This document shows, one piece after another, positions 23,081 through 34,774 of a stretch of DNA of 64,000 nucleotides (positions are counted from its first letter, which is position 1; every line of letters begins with the position of its first letter). A model generated the notes under the pieces. The model saw only the letters and a program-made list of their open reading frames with translations, was not told where the DNA came from and made no database searches. This DNA comes from Luscinia megarhynchos (taxonomy: Eukaryota; Chordata; Aves; Passeriformes; Turdidae). The translations under genes were made by a program, and so were the position numbers. The stretch spans positions 48,531,451 through 48,595,450 of the forward strand of contig CM067564.1 in NCBI GenBank assembly GCA_034336665.1, read 5' to 3'.

Positions 23081-26000
23081 TAACTTCCGTTCATTCATTC
23101 AGGAAAAATACACACCTGAAAATGTCCTGAAATTCCTTTCTTCTGTCCTTTTCCCCTAAGTGGTGAGCAGTGAAAAAAAGGGGTCTAACCACCCCAAAGC
23201 CCAAGCCATAAATAATTTTATGTGCTTTATTTTATGAGACATTTTCTAAAAAGCAAAGGCGTTGCACATGGTGGTGAGTGCCACCTGCTACTGCCCAGGC
23301 TGTTCTGGCAGATTTGGCACCTCCTGGTGATAAAAAAGCAGATTTTTTTTATTTTTTTAGGATTGCAAAGGAAGGTGAGAACAGCTCTGGCTGGGGGAAG
23401 AGGTGCCCACCCATATGGGTGCAGCTCACAGCACTGCCAGCCTGGGGACTCCCATCTCCAGAGGTGCCAGGAGGATGCAGCCTGGCACAGGCTGTGGGCT
23501 GTGCTGGTGGCTGGGTGCATCCTCTCTGGGATGGCACTTCCTCTTCAGTCTCCTCTTTACCTATAGATGAAGTTATAAACAAGGTTAAAAAAATGTGATG
23601 TATCAGATCTCGTTCTGAAGCAATCTCCTGGCACATATAAAGCTTTGTTCCCAGAAAGGCCAGATTCACAACACTGATTTGAAGAGTGAAATGTGCTCTT
23701 TTTACTAGCCAGTGGCAAGGCACTGGGCTCTTTTTGAGCCTAGCAGCCCTGCAAAAGCTGCTGGGCTCCTGAAAGCTTATCTGTGTGCTCCTGTGCTTGG
23801 TACCACGCCAAGGCGCCAAGGATGGAGCACACAGAAAGCTGCAGCTTTGTCAGTGATGCAAGGGAGGAGCAGTGCTCTCCTGGGTGTGCTGCTTTGGCAG
23901 CACCGAGGAACTGGAGCTGGGTTTATTTGTTGCTGGTTGTGGGGCGTATTTTCAAAATGGAGAGAGGTTTTCCCCTCCAAGATTGCCAGCAGATCTCAGT
24001 CCTTTGAGGTCTGCTCTGTGTGTTCAGAGGGAGAGGGACCTGCCCCTGAGGAGGTGAAGAGGGGACACACCCCTGCTCTTTGCAAGCTGTTCCACCGATG
24101 CAGCATTTGCATGAGTAAGTGCTTTCAGAATCATTTGCCACTTACCCTTACATGGCACCAATTCCAGTGAGGGCTAGAAACAGGAGCTGTTTAACTGGAG
24201 TTTGTCTCTAAGGCTCCAATGACCTGTTTTTTTCCAGAACAGTTTTCCACAAAAGCAAAAGCAGTATGATGAGTATTAAATTCTTGAGGTATTAATAAGA
24301 CTGACTTTAGCTGCCTTCCAAATCTGGATGACAGACAAAAAAAATCTCGTATCTGAGGGCCATAGGTCATTGTACAAGTCTGAGAAGACTGAGTTACAGC
24401 AAAGCCAGTTCAGCACCCTGCCCTGCTTGGCAGGACCATCAGGGTCTGTCCATCCTCCTCCAACAACTGAAAGGCATTTATCTCTATGACACATCAGTGA
24501 TCTCAGCCATTGTGATCATGATTCCTGTTAAGCCAGTGTGGCAGTTTAGGAAGGAAAAGCTGCCTCTCTACCACACAAATAAACCACCTCAGCAGAGATG
24601 GGGACTGATTTGTTTGAAGAAGCAGATTCCCAGGATCAGGCTCTGGCTTGGTGGCTTGGGCAAGGCTCTGTCTATTTATTTTCTGTTGGCTCCATCCTGG
24701 CTCACTGGAGGATCTATAGATGCTTTGAGAACCTACAGATGAAAAATGGGACTTGCAGAGATGGGGCTCACAGACTCAAATGGAGAATTGCTGTGCAAAA
24801 TCTCTGCCCCAGCAGAGAAAATGGCCTCTGGCAGTCCTGGCTCCCAGCAGCTACAGCCACGAGGCTGAGCATCCTTCCTAGTCTTCTGACAAAACATGTG
24901 CTAGAAATATGAAGGGGCTTCCTTCCCTAAATAGCAACTGAGCTATATTTTCCTTTTGCTGCTAGGTATATTTGCTGTTCTGGACGTTTACAGTCAAAAC
25001 ACACACAAAGCCTTTCACTAGAGCATTAGGTCTATGTATGCAGTTTCAACAGTCAGATGATTTATTCATCCACTTCAGTAACCATTCAAACAGGGCATGA
25101 TGTAGAAAGCAACAAACACTGAGTGTTTGTGTTTGGTTTGCAAGAAGAAATCAACAGAACAGGGTAAGAGACGCTGTTTTTCCAATGTAAAGGACTCCAA
25201 TCCCATCCCTGTCAATATCTCTGTCTAATTAAACACCATTTCCCAAAGCTACAGCTCTGCTAAAGCACAACTATTATGCTCTCAGTAAGAAACCTGATTA
25301 TAGCCACCTCATGTCTGTAAAAACACAACCTCTGATGCAAAGTGACTCCCAGATACTCTGCAAAAGCTCATAAATGCACTTGGTGCTCTCTGGACACAAC
25401 TCTGTGTGTGCTGGAAGAGAAGACCAGCTCTCAGAGGACAGACAAGGCATTAAGAGAAAAACAGCCATTTTTCTGAAGTGCAATATTGTTACAAGTGTGC
25501 AAATCCTGGCCTGTGCTATTTTGGCCTGAGGGAAGAAGAGAAAAGAAGGGAGTGAACAGAAGGGGTTGGCATGAAGCAAAAATTGAAGACAGGGGCAAGG
25601 GTAAGAAAAGGGTTGAGAAAGTATAAAATAATCATACATTAATAATAATAATAATAGTAATAATCTGGGGTTGCCCAAAAGGAGTCCTATAAAATATTAC
25701 TTTGTGCAGAGATTCTTTAAAGGTTGGGTTAGTTTTGACACAAATCAGAACCCCAGCTGAAAAGAGCCACCAGAGACCATCTCTTCTCTAAAGTGTTTGT
25801 GCAGTTTGGATCCCTCTGAGGGTGAAGGCTGGGGCAGAGTTTTGCAGATCTCAGAAGGTGTTTCTGCATGTGAAATACCTTTTACAGAGGGTATATTCTG
25901 CACTCCTCTTATTTGATGGGGTGCTTAACAAGACATAATCAGATGCCAGAGCACAGGACCAAGGAAAATATGTGATACAATTTTTCTTCATGATAATCTT

Positions 26001-28017
26001 ATATTTTTTCATTTTAAGTATTTAAGTATTCCTGATGAATCCCACTCTCTAGAACCAGAGAAGTGCTTGAAACTCAGAGTCATCACTATCCCTCAGATTT
26101 GCCTCCTGGGAGTAGGAGCCAGACATCCCTTTCATCTTAACTGGGGCTCCCAGTTTTTTATTTGGGGCTCCCCCAAATGAAAGCTGATGTTCATAGCATG
26201 TTGCCTTATGTTGTAGTGGATATTTCTAGCTATGCCCATGGCTGCCTGAGCACCCCTCCTTGGGCCACTGTCCCCTTTGTGCTCCAAGCCCCCCTGGTGA
26301 TGCCCCTTGGCCACTGCATGTTCCAGCTGTGATTGTTTCTGACCAAGGTTTCACTGACATTGGAAAGAAGACCAGAGCCAAAGAAAATCAGGGATCCACT
26401 CAGATAATTCAAACTCTTGGTCCTCTCAAACCCTTTCACAAAATTCCCACATTCAGTTCCTTGGGGCAGGGGCTAAAGGGACATTTATGCATCTCCCAGG
26501 ATGTCAATAAAGATATAAAATAAAGATGCCAGCACAGCATCCCCAGCAAGGCACAGGAGAGCTTCCACATATAATGAATATATATCATCAGCCTGTTTTC
26601 AGCCTGAACAACAATCCCCACTTGCATAAAAGCCTCATTTGAATTAATAGCCAATGTTGGATTTCATGGCACTATTAGAGGCTGTTAAAATTCAGGGACC
26701 TCAGTCTTTCTTTATTTGGAAACAGCAAGAAAACTCACCAAGAAAGAGGTGGGATTCATCTCAGCTAGCTTCACATATCTACAGTGTGCCTGGCTCCAGC
26801 TTAGCCAGACCATTATCATTTCTGTATGGCAAGTGGAATGAACTGTCACTTCTAAGGCTCAGTTCCTTGACCTGTGCTAGGAGCAGGTGACATGTGCCCT
26901 TACTGCCTAAGAAAAATGCAATTTTTTTGTGTGTTTTTGTGCCACAATCCTGGCAGAAATAAGGATGACAGCATCTCATTAAGGTTTCTGCTCATTATCC
27001 TAACACCCTGATTGGCCCATCTGAAATACTTTGCGTGCAATAAGAAGAGCAATCACTGTGATGATGGAGCTGAACTTTTTAAAATAATGGTACTTCTATA
27101 GCATGTGGCAAAAGCCTGAAATCTGCCCAAAACCTTTCTTTGGGATATTTGCAGAGGTCATTAACTTTGCAAAGTTCAATAAATTAAACAGTTAATTAAC
27201 ATTACACTGAAGTCCCAGCATCACCTGGATGTCATGACTGCTAGGCACCTAACTTTCCTCCAAATTTCCTGTTAAGTGTCTCCTCACCTGTTTTTTATCT
27301 GCTACTGCATTTGTGATGATATGACCACTTCTTAGCTCTCCTTCCCTATTTCTCTTACTCTGCTTACTAAAAACAATTTCAAAGGTAGCATCACTGTGCA
27401 AAGACACAGTTAAAGGGCCAGTTAATTTAGTCAAAGAAAGAAATCCATGGCATGGGGCTTGTCTGCTATTGATCCAAGGGTGGCTGATGCTTGTCTTCTA
27501 TGAGTCCTTACAGGAGTTATGCAGGAGTAACCCAAAGCATGTAACAAGTGAAAGTCACCCACAGCTTCCAGAGGGATGAAGTTCAGCATTTTGAGTGGAG
27601 GATGGAGCTTTGATCAGCCCACAAAGCTGTAGCCAGGGCTGTTACAAACATTGATCTTCAAAGCATCAGCATGATCGATGTGACCAGTGCTGCTGTGTGA
27701 GTATTGATGTTGGGACAGCTAAAAATAAACCAAACACATCATGGGGCTGTGGCATTTGTCCATGGGCAGTGCCCTGACTTGCACCTCAGGGCTCACACGT
27801 GTGGCACAAGAGCAGCTCCACATTTCATGCTCTGGACAGACCCACAAATCCTTGCTGAAGATTTTGGGCAATGGTGAAGGGCACTGGGTGCAGTGTGGTG
27901 GCCGGTGTCCATGTGGAGCATGACTTGCTGTGTGTCTCCATGGAAAAGGGAACCCACCTGAGGGTGCAAAGGGGGCACCCAGGTCTGCTCTGTTCTCTGC
28001 CTTGCAATCCCTTGGGG
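23081..28017. other. Gene-free stretch
   Basis: No supported gene. GC-balanced sequence at 23.2-24.1 kb gives several overlapping open frames on both strands without family signatures. 26990-27220 is AT-rich with AAACAGTTAATTAACATTA and may be conserved non-coding sequence. Confidence 0.5.
25641..25664. repeat. (AAT)n microsatellite, interrupted
   Basis: About eight trinucleotide units (AAT) occur with one AGT interruption. Confidence 0.9.
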
Positions 28018-28135
28018 GTTTAGGGCAAGTTACATCTCAAACCCCTATGCACTTGGGTTTATCACTATGAAAGTGGAGATAATCTATACCTCAGAGGAAC
28101 ACTGCATGGATAAGTCAATTAACTGTGAAATCACA
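28018..28135 (+). mobile_element. MIR-type SINE remnant
   Basis: Plus-strand landmarks follow the MIR 3' half in order. GGGCAAGTTACATCTCAAAC comes first, then TGGGTTTATCACTATGAAAG, then TGGAGATAATCTATACCTCA, and a GGATAAGTCAATTAA-like end. The family pattern is 'gggcaagtcacttaacctct..cagtttcctcatctgtaaaatgggga..acctacctca..gattaaatgagttaa'. Divergence is high, as expected for a Mesozoic SINE. Confidence 0.65.
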
Positions 28136-28634
28136 GATGGAAGATGCAAAAGAACTGCGCAGGATTAGTTGTGCGGATCAACCCTGCCAGGCACAAATAC
28201 ATTTTTAGATCCTTTTTTTCCCCCTCCTCACTAAAAATCACCAGCAAACTGCTCCTTATAGTCCTGCTTGACCTGTTACTGGGGCATTCCTACCAGTACC
28301 AGCTACATCTGTGGCTAACTGTGGAGAGGGGGAGTGAGGCCACCTGTGCTCAACACCCTTACCTGGGCAGCCCTTGGCTCTTGCCTGGCAAATGTCAAGG
28401 GAACAGCAGCTTCTCCTTGTCTGCATCACAAGCATAGACCTAAACCAGCTGGACTTTGGGGTGTGTTTGGCTGCCAGAGCTGACCACTACTGAGTGGCCA
28501 TAGTTTCACCTTAAAACACTTTTTAATACCTACAGGACCTCACATAGATTTGGAAATCTATTAAAGGATATTATTCTAATTTTAATGCACTTTAGAAACA
28601 TCCTTAACATCTTGTGCTTTGAAAAATGTCCAGA

Positions 28635-28648
28635 ATATATATATATAT
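28635..28648. repeat. (AT)7 microsatellite
   Basis: Seven uninterrupted AT dinucleotides lie in AT-rich non-coding sequence. Confidence 0.85.
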
Positions 28649-28983
28649 TTCTCTAAATCAGTGTCTATAGACAATTAAGCAATCTTCACTTTAAAAGGTC
28701 ACTTAGAAACATCACTGGATTTTACTACCCACTGGTGATAACCATCTGGGAGGTAAAATTGTCTCACCCAAGGAAAGCTCATCTTGCAGCACTGCAGCCT
28801 CTAAGCACCAGTGTCAGACATGCAGTCTCTGAATATCATGGGATATTTATCTAGCAGGAGCAAGTGAAGGGGCTCCTGTCCTTTCCTCATTCTGTCCATT
28901 CCCCAGTCCCCAAAATTTGTGTGTCCATTCATCTGGGAGATATTGGATTAAAAAAAGAACCCCAGGTAAAAGAAAAAAAACAA

Positions 28984-29020
28984 CATGCAAGGTGAAAAAA
29001 AACCATGCAAGGTAAAAAAA
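28984..29020. repeat. 20-bp tandem duplication with A-rich spacer
   Basis: CATGCAAGGT occurs at 28984-28993 and again at 29004-29013. Each copy is followed by G/A-rich poly-A (about eight A). The period is 20 bp. It looks like local replication slippage. Confidence 0.8.
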
Positions 29021-29378
29021 GGAGAAATGAATTACTGAGTTTTATATTATCTGCCCTGTGAAGAGCAGTAAGGTACAGCAGAAAAAGCAAACACCCACGA
29101 GAAGGGGAAGACTTTGATCTGCTGCTGGATAAAGTCCTAATGCAGGAATTCTGTTTCTGCTTGCAGTGTCATTTTCCAGATCATTGGTGAGAAGTAATGT
29201 ACTGTATTTTGTTCTTTGCTTGGTTGTGGTTTTGTTTTTTTTTTTAAATCAGTTTTTCTTATGTAGGCAAAGTCCTTAGGCACACTTGGGCTAGCAAAAT
29301 AACGCTTTTGCTGGTAATCTATTTTGTTAAAAAACTTCAGTGAAGTACATTACACAAAGGGCTATTTTGCCTTGGGCT

Positions 29379-29400
29379 GCCCAACCCAGGAGGGTTGGGC
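29379..29400. repeat. Perfect 9-bp GC-rich hairpin
   Basis: GCCCAACCC (29379-29387), loop AGGA, then GGGTTGGGC (29392-29400). The arms are exact complements. It resembles a small stem-loop; no poly-T follows and it is not a terminator in this genome type. Confidence 0.75.
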
Positions 29401-30879
29401 TGTAGATCAAACCTTTACCAATATGCCTTTAAGAATGCAGAATAGGCTATTGTGTAGACCAGCTGCTTTCTTGAGTTTCACATAGTAAAGAAAAATGTTT
29501 AACAGTCCTTATTGTAGCCTCAGGTATCTAAAGTTTCAGTATCACTACATCTCAAATACAGGGGCCAGATATTGCATTGGTTAGGTGCTGAAAAAGGCCA
29601 CAGTGGCTGTGTGCTGAGCATATATTTCATAAGTACAGTTGCAGCAAGAAAATAAGAAAATATTTCAAAGTGAATAGCATTCAGACTGGCTTTGTAGCTA
29701 CTTGTCTGTCTTAGTTGGTTGGCCACATTTCCAGCTGATGTGAACAGCCCCCTCTAATCCAAATGACATTAGCTTAAGACCTGATGGTGACATTTCCAGA
29801 GCAAATGTACATTCTATCACCATTTCCTTGCTCACACATTTTGTTACAATGACAGGAGTGTGAGTGTGGTCCAGAGAAGAGAATATCCTCTTTTTTCTGG
29901 TGCTCTTTTTTCTCAGAGCTCTGCCTGGGATCTGCTGGATCTAGAGCAGTAGGACAAAGACTTTGTGGCCCCCAGAACAGCACTCCTACAGCTGGGCTGG
30001 CTGAGCTGGGCGTGTGGTGACTTCTCACTCACTCTGGTTTAAGTGCAGCCTGTTCTGTTGAGCCACTGGCAAGAGTGCAGCCCAGAAAAATCTCCAAAAG
30101 GGAACTTGCTTTGCATGCTGTAACTATTGGTAGGAAATGCAAATGTGGACACCTTTGCAAATCTAATCCTCCATCCTCCCTCCTGAGCACATTGTTTCCT
30201 GCTTCCTGGCAGAGCCCTTTGCTCCCTTCCCCAGGGCTTCAAGGAGAAAAATGTCTGTGTTTGGCCACCACTCTATCATATCTGAAGATTTAGCATGCTT
30301 GGCCCTTTCTGGACAGCAAAATCTCTGGTCCTGCCTTTACAGGGGTTGGATTATGAAACAGTTCCTTGAACTGAGAGGTGCAAACTCAAGCAGAAATGAC
30401 AACACACCCCACATTGAAACCTTTCAGAGGGATCTGTGTCTCCCATTGCATTGCTCTGCCTCCAGGACAGCTGCAAGGCTGACACTAATGCTCAGGCATT
30501 TCCAGCTTGGTTTTTCAAGCACTGCTTGTGGCATTGAACACTGGTTTCAGAGCAGTCTTTCACTGAAGCATCCCAAGGATTTTGCTCCCCCTTTCCCTCC
30601 TCTTGCGTTGGTACTTCAGTCCTGCCAATAGGTGTTCTCTAAAATCATGGCTGCCTCATGGCATGAGGAGGGCTTCTTTACACAAAAAGGGTTTATGAGG
30701 ATAGGAAAAAAAAGTAGCAGATCCACAGCCTAGTGTCTCAAAATACGTTTGCCAGAAGCCCAATGATCAGATACATACATTAATCCTAATTGTGTATCAC
30801 CTTCACTTGGAAAGCACCTATGGCCCAACTCTGCATATTTCAGCTCTTTTCTGTTCCCTTGTCTCCTGTGGATAAATAA

Positions 30880-31390
30880 GGATTGGCTGCAATTATGTGT
30901 TAGAGCACACTGGGGAAAAAAAAAAAGCCCATCCCTCTAAAGAAATACATCACTAGTGTGGCAGAACTTCCATTATTTAAAAGCAACACCTTTTCGCGCA
31001 CAATTTTTGACAATCCCATTAAAAAAAAACAAATTAAAACCTTCATATTTTCCTACATACAGATATTGTTGAGACTGTCACACCTAATAAGGGCACGAAA
31101 AGACAGATGAAAGCACTGTGCTCATTTCTGAGCAGCTGGGAACGGCACTGAGAAAAGCACAGCAATTGAGATTAAGAGAGAGTCTTCACAGTGCAAGATA
31201 ACCCAGCTGCTTGGAAAATCAAATCTATTGAACATACAGATTTCATGCAACAAAACAATGCCTTGCTGATAAAGGAAAATAACAATGCTCACGCAGAGTT
31301 CTACAGTCTTGGATTGAGTTTGGAGATAAATGGGCAGTCCTATACTTTTCCTCTTTGGAAAAAGTCAGAGTTAGCTTTATAATTGTGACT
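30880..31390. other. Candidate conserved non-coding element
   Basis: AT-rich sequence keeps isolated CpGs (CCTTTTCGCGCACAAT, GGGCACGAAAAG, GGAACGGCAC, GCTCACGCAG). There is no repeat and no coding frame beyond 63 codons. CpG retention in AT-rich DNA hints at constraint. The call is inference. Confidence 0.25.
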
Positions 31391-31575
31391 ATTCATTGCC
31401 TCTTTTTGCCAACTCTGAAAAATCAACTCAGAGTTTTTCATTTGATGATAGCATACCCCACAATTTACTAGAAAGGGCACTTGCATGGGGAACTAGGATG
31501 TGCAGGTCTCATTCCTCACACTGGCTTTAAGAACCTCCTTCAGCTCTTCTCCTTCTCCTGAGTCTTACTATGGTG

Positions 31576-31599
31576 AAACATTTCCTTTGGGAAATGTTT
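31576..31599. repeat. Perfect 10-bp hairpin
   Basis: AAACATTTCC (31576-31585), loop TTTG, then GGAAATGTTT (31590-31599). Both arms are exact. No known RNA family is recognised. Confidence 0.8.
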
Positions 31600-32189
31600 T
31601 GACATCTCTAGAAGAAAAGTGTTATACCAATATCCTATCATTTCCTTACTCAGAGCTGATTCATGCTAAGTCAGGAATAGTAGGGTCTACAAAGCTGATC
31701 AGAAAATGTCTTTCCCTCTGATGAAAGCTGTGTACATCATAAGATTCCACAATTTCCTCTGAAAATTACTATCTGGGCCCAAACGTTTTAGCTTTTTGAG
31801 AAAACTGGGTATTTTCCCATGGGATGTGATGCTTGTTCAGAATCTTTAAATCTTTAGCTGAAATCTTCTTTGCCATTGAAAAATGGTTTTATGTGATCAA
31901 TTTTATCAGCTGTGGAACAGCAAGCTGCTCTGTTGGGATTTAAAATTTTGTTGCTATCCAAATGTAATGTACCTACTGTAAGGTTTTGGTCCAGGTAGAA
32001 AGTGTTGATTGTTCCCATCCATTCACCATTCTCTTTTTTTGTACTGTATAAACTGAACACAAAAACATTTTTCCAACACCAAGACCCAGCCCTCCTTCCT
32101 AGACTCAGGAAATACATCCAGCACTGGACAGGACATTATAAAACTCAGCTTTTTCTTTCTTTCAGGGCACCATATTTTCAGTAACCTTC

Positions 32190-32560
32190 TAATAACCCCA
32201 GAATGTGTACAATATTAATTGAGAAAAGCAATACTTCTGGAGTTTTATTGGATAAAGAAGAAATATAATAGTCTTAATTCTTCTAAATGAAACCTTTTAT
32301 TTATGCATGAAAAGATGGTTAATATGTTCCCTCTGATAGCCTTTTGTTATGTGTTTGGCATTGTAATGACTAGCTAGTCATTCCTGCTCTGGTTTTTTGT
32401 TCTGGCCAGTCTTTTAATCAATGGCACAGTACTTTACCTTTCACCAAATGCTTCTGGTTTCCTTGAGAGCCTTTGTAATAAAATTCATCAAAGCATTTGT
32501 CAAGTCCATAGAAATCATTGTTGACTACTTTTCTTTCAAGTCATTATTGTATTGGTGCTG
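32190..32560. other. Candidate conserved non-coding element containing an 18-bp palindrome
   Basis: AT-rich, repeat-free sequence contains ATATTAATTGAG, CTTAATTCTTC and TTTATTTATGCATG words. A perfect 18-bp palindrome lies at 32365-32382. There is no coding frame. Regulatory function is inferred from texture only. Confidence 0.3.
32365..32382. repeat. Perfect 18-bp palindrome
   Basis: AATGACTAGCTAGTCATT is identical to its own reverse complement with no spacer. The half-site TGACTAG is AP-1/bZIP-like, and the whole fits a dimeric factor site or a small cruciform. Confidence 0.85.
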
Positions 32561-32814
32561 AAGACTTCAGCCAGGCTGGGGGAAGGATATCATATTCCCC
32601 AAAACAGGTCGTTTAACTTACAATTAGTCCCCTGCAAAAAGCTACCAAAGGTGCCACAGCTGCAGTTCCTCCCTGCTCCTGCTTAGACCAGCAATAATAT
32701 ATATTACAACTTGTAGCCTTGAAATTACCCTCTTGGGATGAATTCCTAGCACCACAAGCCCTTTCTTGAGAGGATATAATTAACAATGTTTTGATTCTCC
32801 CTCCCTTCTTCCAG

Positions 32815-32877
32815 GCAAATCTGGACTCCAGCCCTTACATCTTTGCCTTGGTATCCTCCAGCCCTTGTGAAAACGAT
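32815..32877 (+). other. Candidate 63-nt cassette exon
   Basis: Upstream sequence ends in a pyrimidine tract CTCCCTCCCTTCTTCCAG (AG at 32813-32814), a strong 3' splice site. Downstream, GTGAGT begins at 32878, an ideal 5' splice site except for T at exon position -1. The interval is 63 bp, a multiple of three, and open in two of its three frames. One frame begins ANLDSSPYIF. I recognise no protein family. It may be a chance pairing of splice motifs or an exon of a non-coding transcript. Confidence 0.25.
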
Positions 32878-33050
32878 GTGAGTTTTGGCCTTAATAACAA
32901 GCCATGTAAAATCTACATAATTGACCCCTTTTCTGAAAAGATTTCAAAGCTTTCTCTTTAATCTTTGAATATGCATGTGCAGAAGGGATGCCCTCATTTC
33001 AGCAGACCCCTGTTGCATACAACAGCCTTCTTGCTGCTATACAAAAAAAC

Positions 33051-33074
33051 AACCAACCAACCAACCAACCAACC
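33051..33074. repeat. (AACC)6 microsatellite
   Basis: Six perfect AACC units follow a short A-run. Confidence 0.9.
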
Positions 33075-34349
33075 AGGGAGTTGTAAGAAATGGGGTTTTG
33101 CCTCCCAGATGCCCTACTTTTCCTTTCTGTGTGATTTTACACTAAGCAGCTCAAACTCTTCTGTACCAGGCATCTGTGGCATTACTGTACACAATATAAT
33201 TCTCATATCCATGGGATATCAGGGTTGTGGGGTCCAGTGTTGATGTCCATGTGTCCATGGTGATCTTTGAGTCTTGCATGAATGGTGCAAAGTCATTTTG
33301 CAGCAGCACCCAGGGCAGAAACCTTTCTATGGCTGCCTGCCTGGACAAAGAGGCATCCCAAGCAAGACTCAGAGGTGAGACTTGGATTCTTAAACCAAAG
33401 AACTGGAACTTGCTCATCAAGAAATGGGAAGTATTAAGGAACTTCTGCCTTTGTTCAAGCAAAAATGGCAACATGATAATTTTCCATTGTGTCTCACTTG
33501 ACTGATTTCAGTGCTATTAACCCCTGAGTTGTGAGCCCAATTCAAAGCCCACTGAGTCCATGCCATATCTCTCTTTATCCTGAGGGAACCTGAGGATGTG
33601 GATCTGAAACAGCAGGGGAGAAGGTGTTTGGCTTTGACTTTGGGTTTGCTTTTATTTTTAATTATCTATAAGCATTATGGCTCACTGTGAGCTCATTTTT
33701 TTCCTGCATCTAAAATTTCTTTTTCCCTTTAACATTTCATCATCATTCAGATGGCCACCTCCTCTGAACCATTATTTGCTCACCAATTGCTTACATTGCT
33801 CTGATCATTGTCCTCCTTCCTCTACCAATCCATCTAAAACTTTTTTTTATTTTTCATTCAATTGCAAAGCCTGTAGCTCTTATCTGCCAAAAGGACTCAG
33901 AAAAAGGAAGATGGAAACAGATCTTGATTTCCTATCTGTGACTAAAACCTGCCTTACCCAGCTCCAGAGAGAGACCTTACACTTTTCCATTCTTTGGATC
34001 CAGTCAGCCCTTCCAGTTGTTAAGAGAGAGCTCCTTCAAGTCAATATTACTCACGTGTTTATTCAAAATCAATACTGCTTATTGCAGCTTCTGCAATTGT
34101 GTCTCACTGTCACCTGCTTAGCTCACAGCCTTCCCAGCAGACTCACAGCTTGCTGTGAAGCTGCAAGATTGAAGAAAAGAGAAAGTCAGACAGACACAGA
34201 GACCTGCTGACATGGGATGTCACACAGGACAGATTGCCAAGAGTTCCTTCATCTGCTTCTCATCCCTGCACTCAGACACACATGACCAGAGGAGAGACAG
34301 TCATGATCTTTGAAATCTCAGTGCTACTCTGAAATCTCTGCTCCCTCCT

Positions 34350-34774
34350 GAAAAACAGGAGGCCACAAAGATGATCAGAGGACTGAATCACCTTTCCTGT
34401 GAAGACAGGCTGAGTGAGGATGTTGTTCAGCCCAGAGCAGAGGATACCTTAAGAGCACCTTCCAGTACCAGAAGGGGCTACAAGAGACCTTTGGACAAGG
34501 GCATGTGGTGATAGGACAAGATTAATGGCTTTTAACTGGAAAAGGGCAAATTAAGATTGGATATTAGGAAAAAATCCTTTATGGTGAGGGTGGTGAGACA
34601 TTGAAAGAGGCTGACCAGAGAAGTTGTGGGTGCCCCATCCCTAAAAGTGTTCAAGGCTAGTTTGAGTGGGGCTTTGGGCAACCTGGTGCAGTGGAAGGTG
34701 TCCTTGCCCATGGCAGGAACAAGGAGATCCTTAAAGTCCTTTCCAACACAAACTGTCCTTTGATTCTATGATTC
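34350..34774 (+). mobile_element. CR1 LINE 3' end (5'-truncated)
   Basis: The sequence follows the avian CR1 3' region from end to end. It begins with AGGAGGCCACAAAGATGATC and then CTGTGAAGACAGGCTGAG. Next come CACCTTCCAGTACCAGAAGG, GATTGGATATTAGGAAAAAA and GATGCCCCATCCCT-like TGCCCCATCCCTAAAAGTG. It finishes at the diagnostic octamer-type tail TGATTCTATGATTCC. About 425 bp remain and there is no reverse-transcriptase coding part, so it is a standard 5'-truncated, dead insertion. Divergence is moderate. It is the clearest lineage marker in the window. Confidence 0.92.

Noticed and set aside
33677..34210. 177-codon plus-strand open frame
   Set aside because: No domain, no coding-like composition, no splice or promoter signal; length is compatible with chance over 64 kb.
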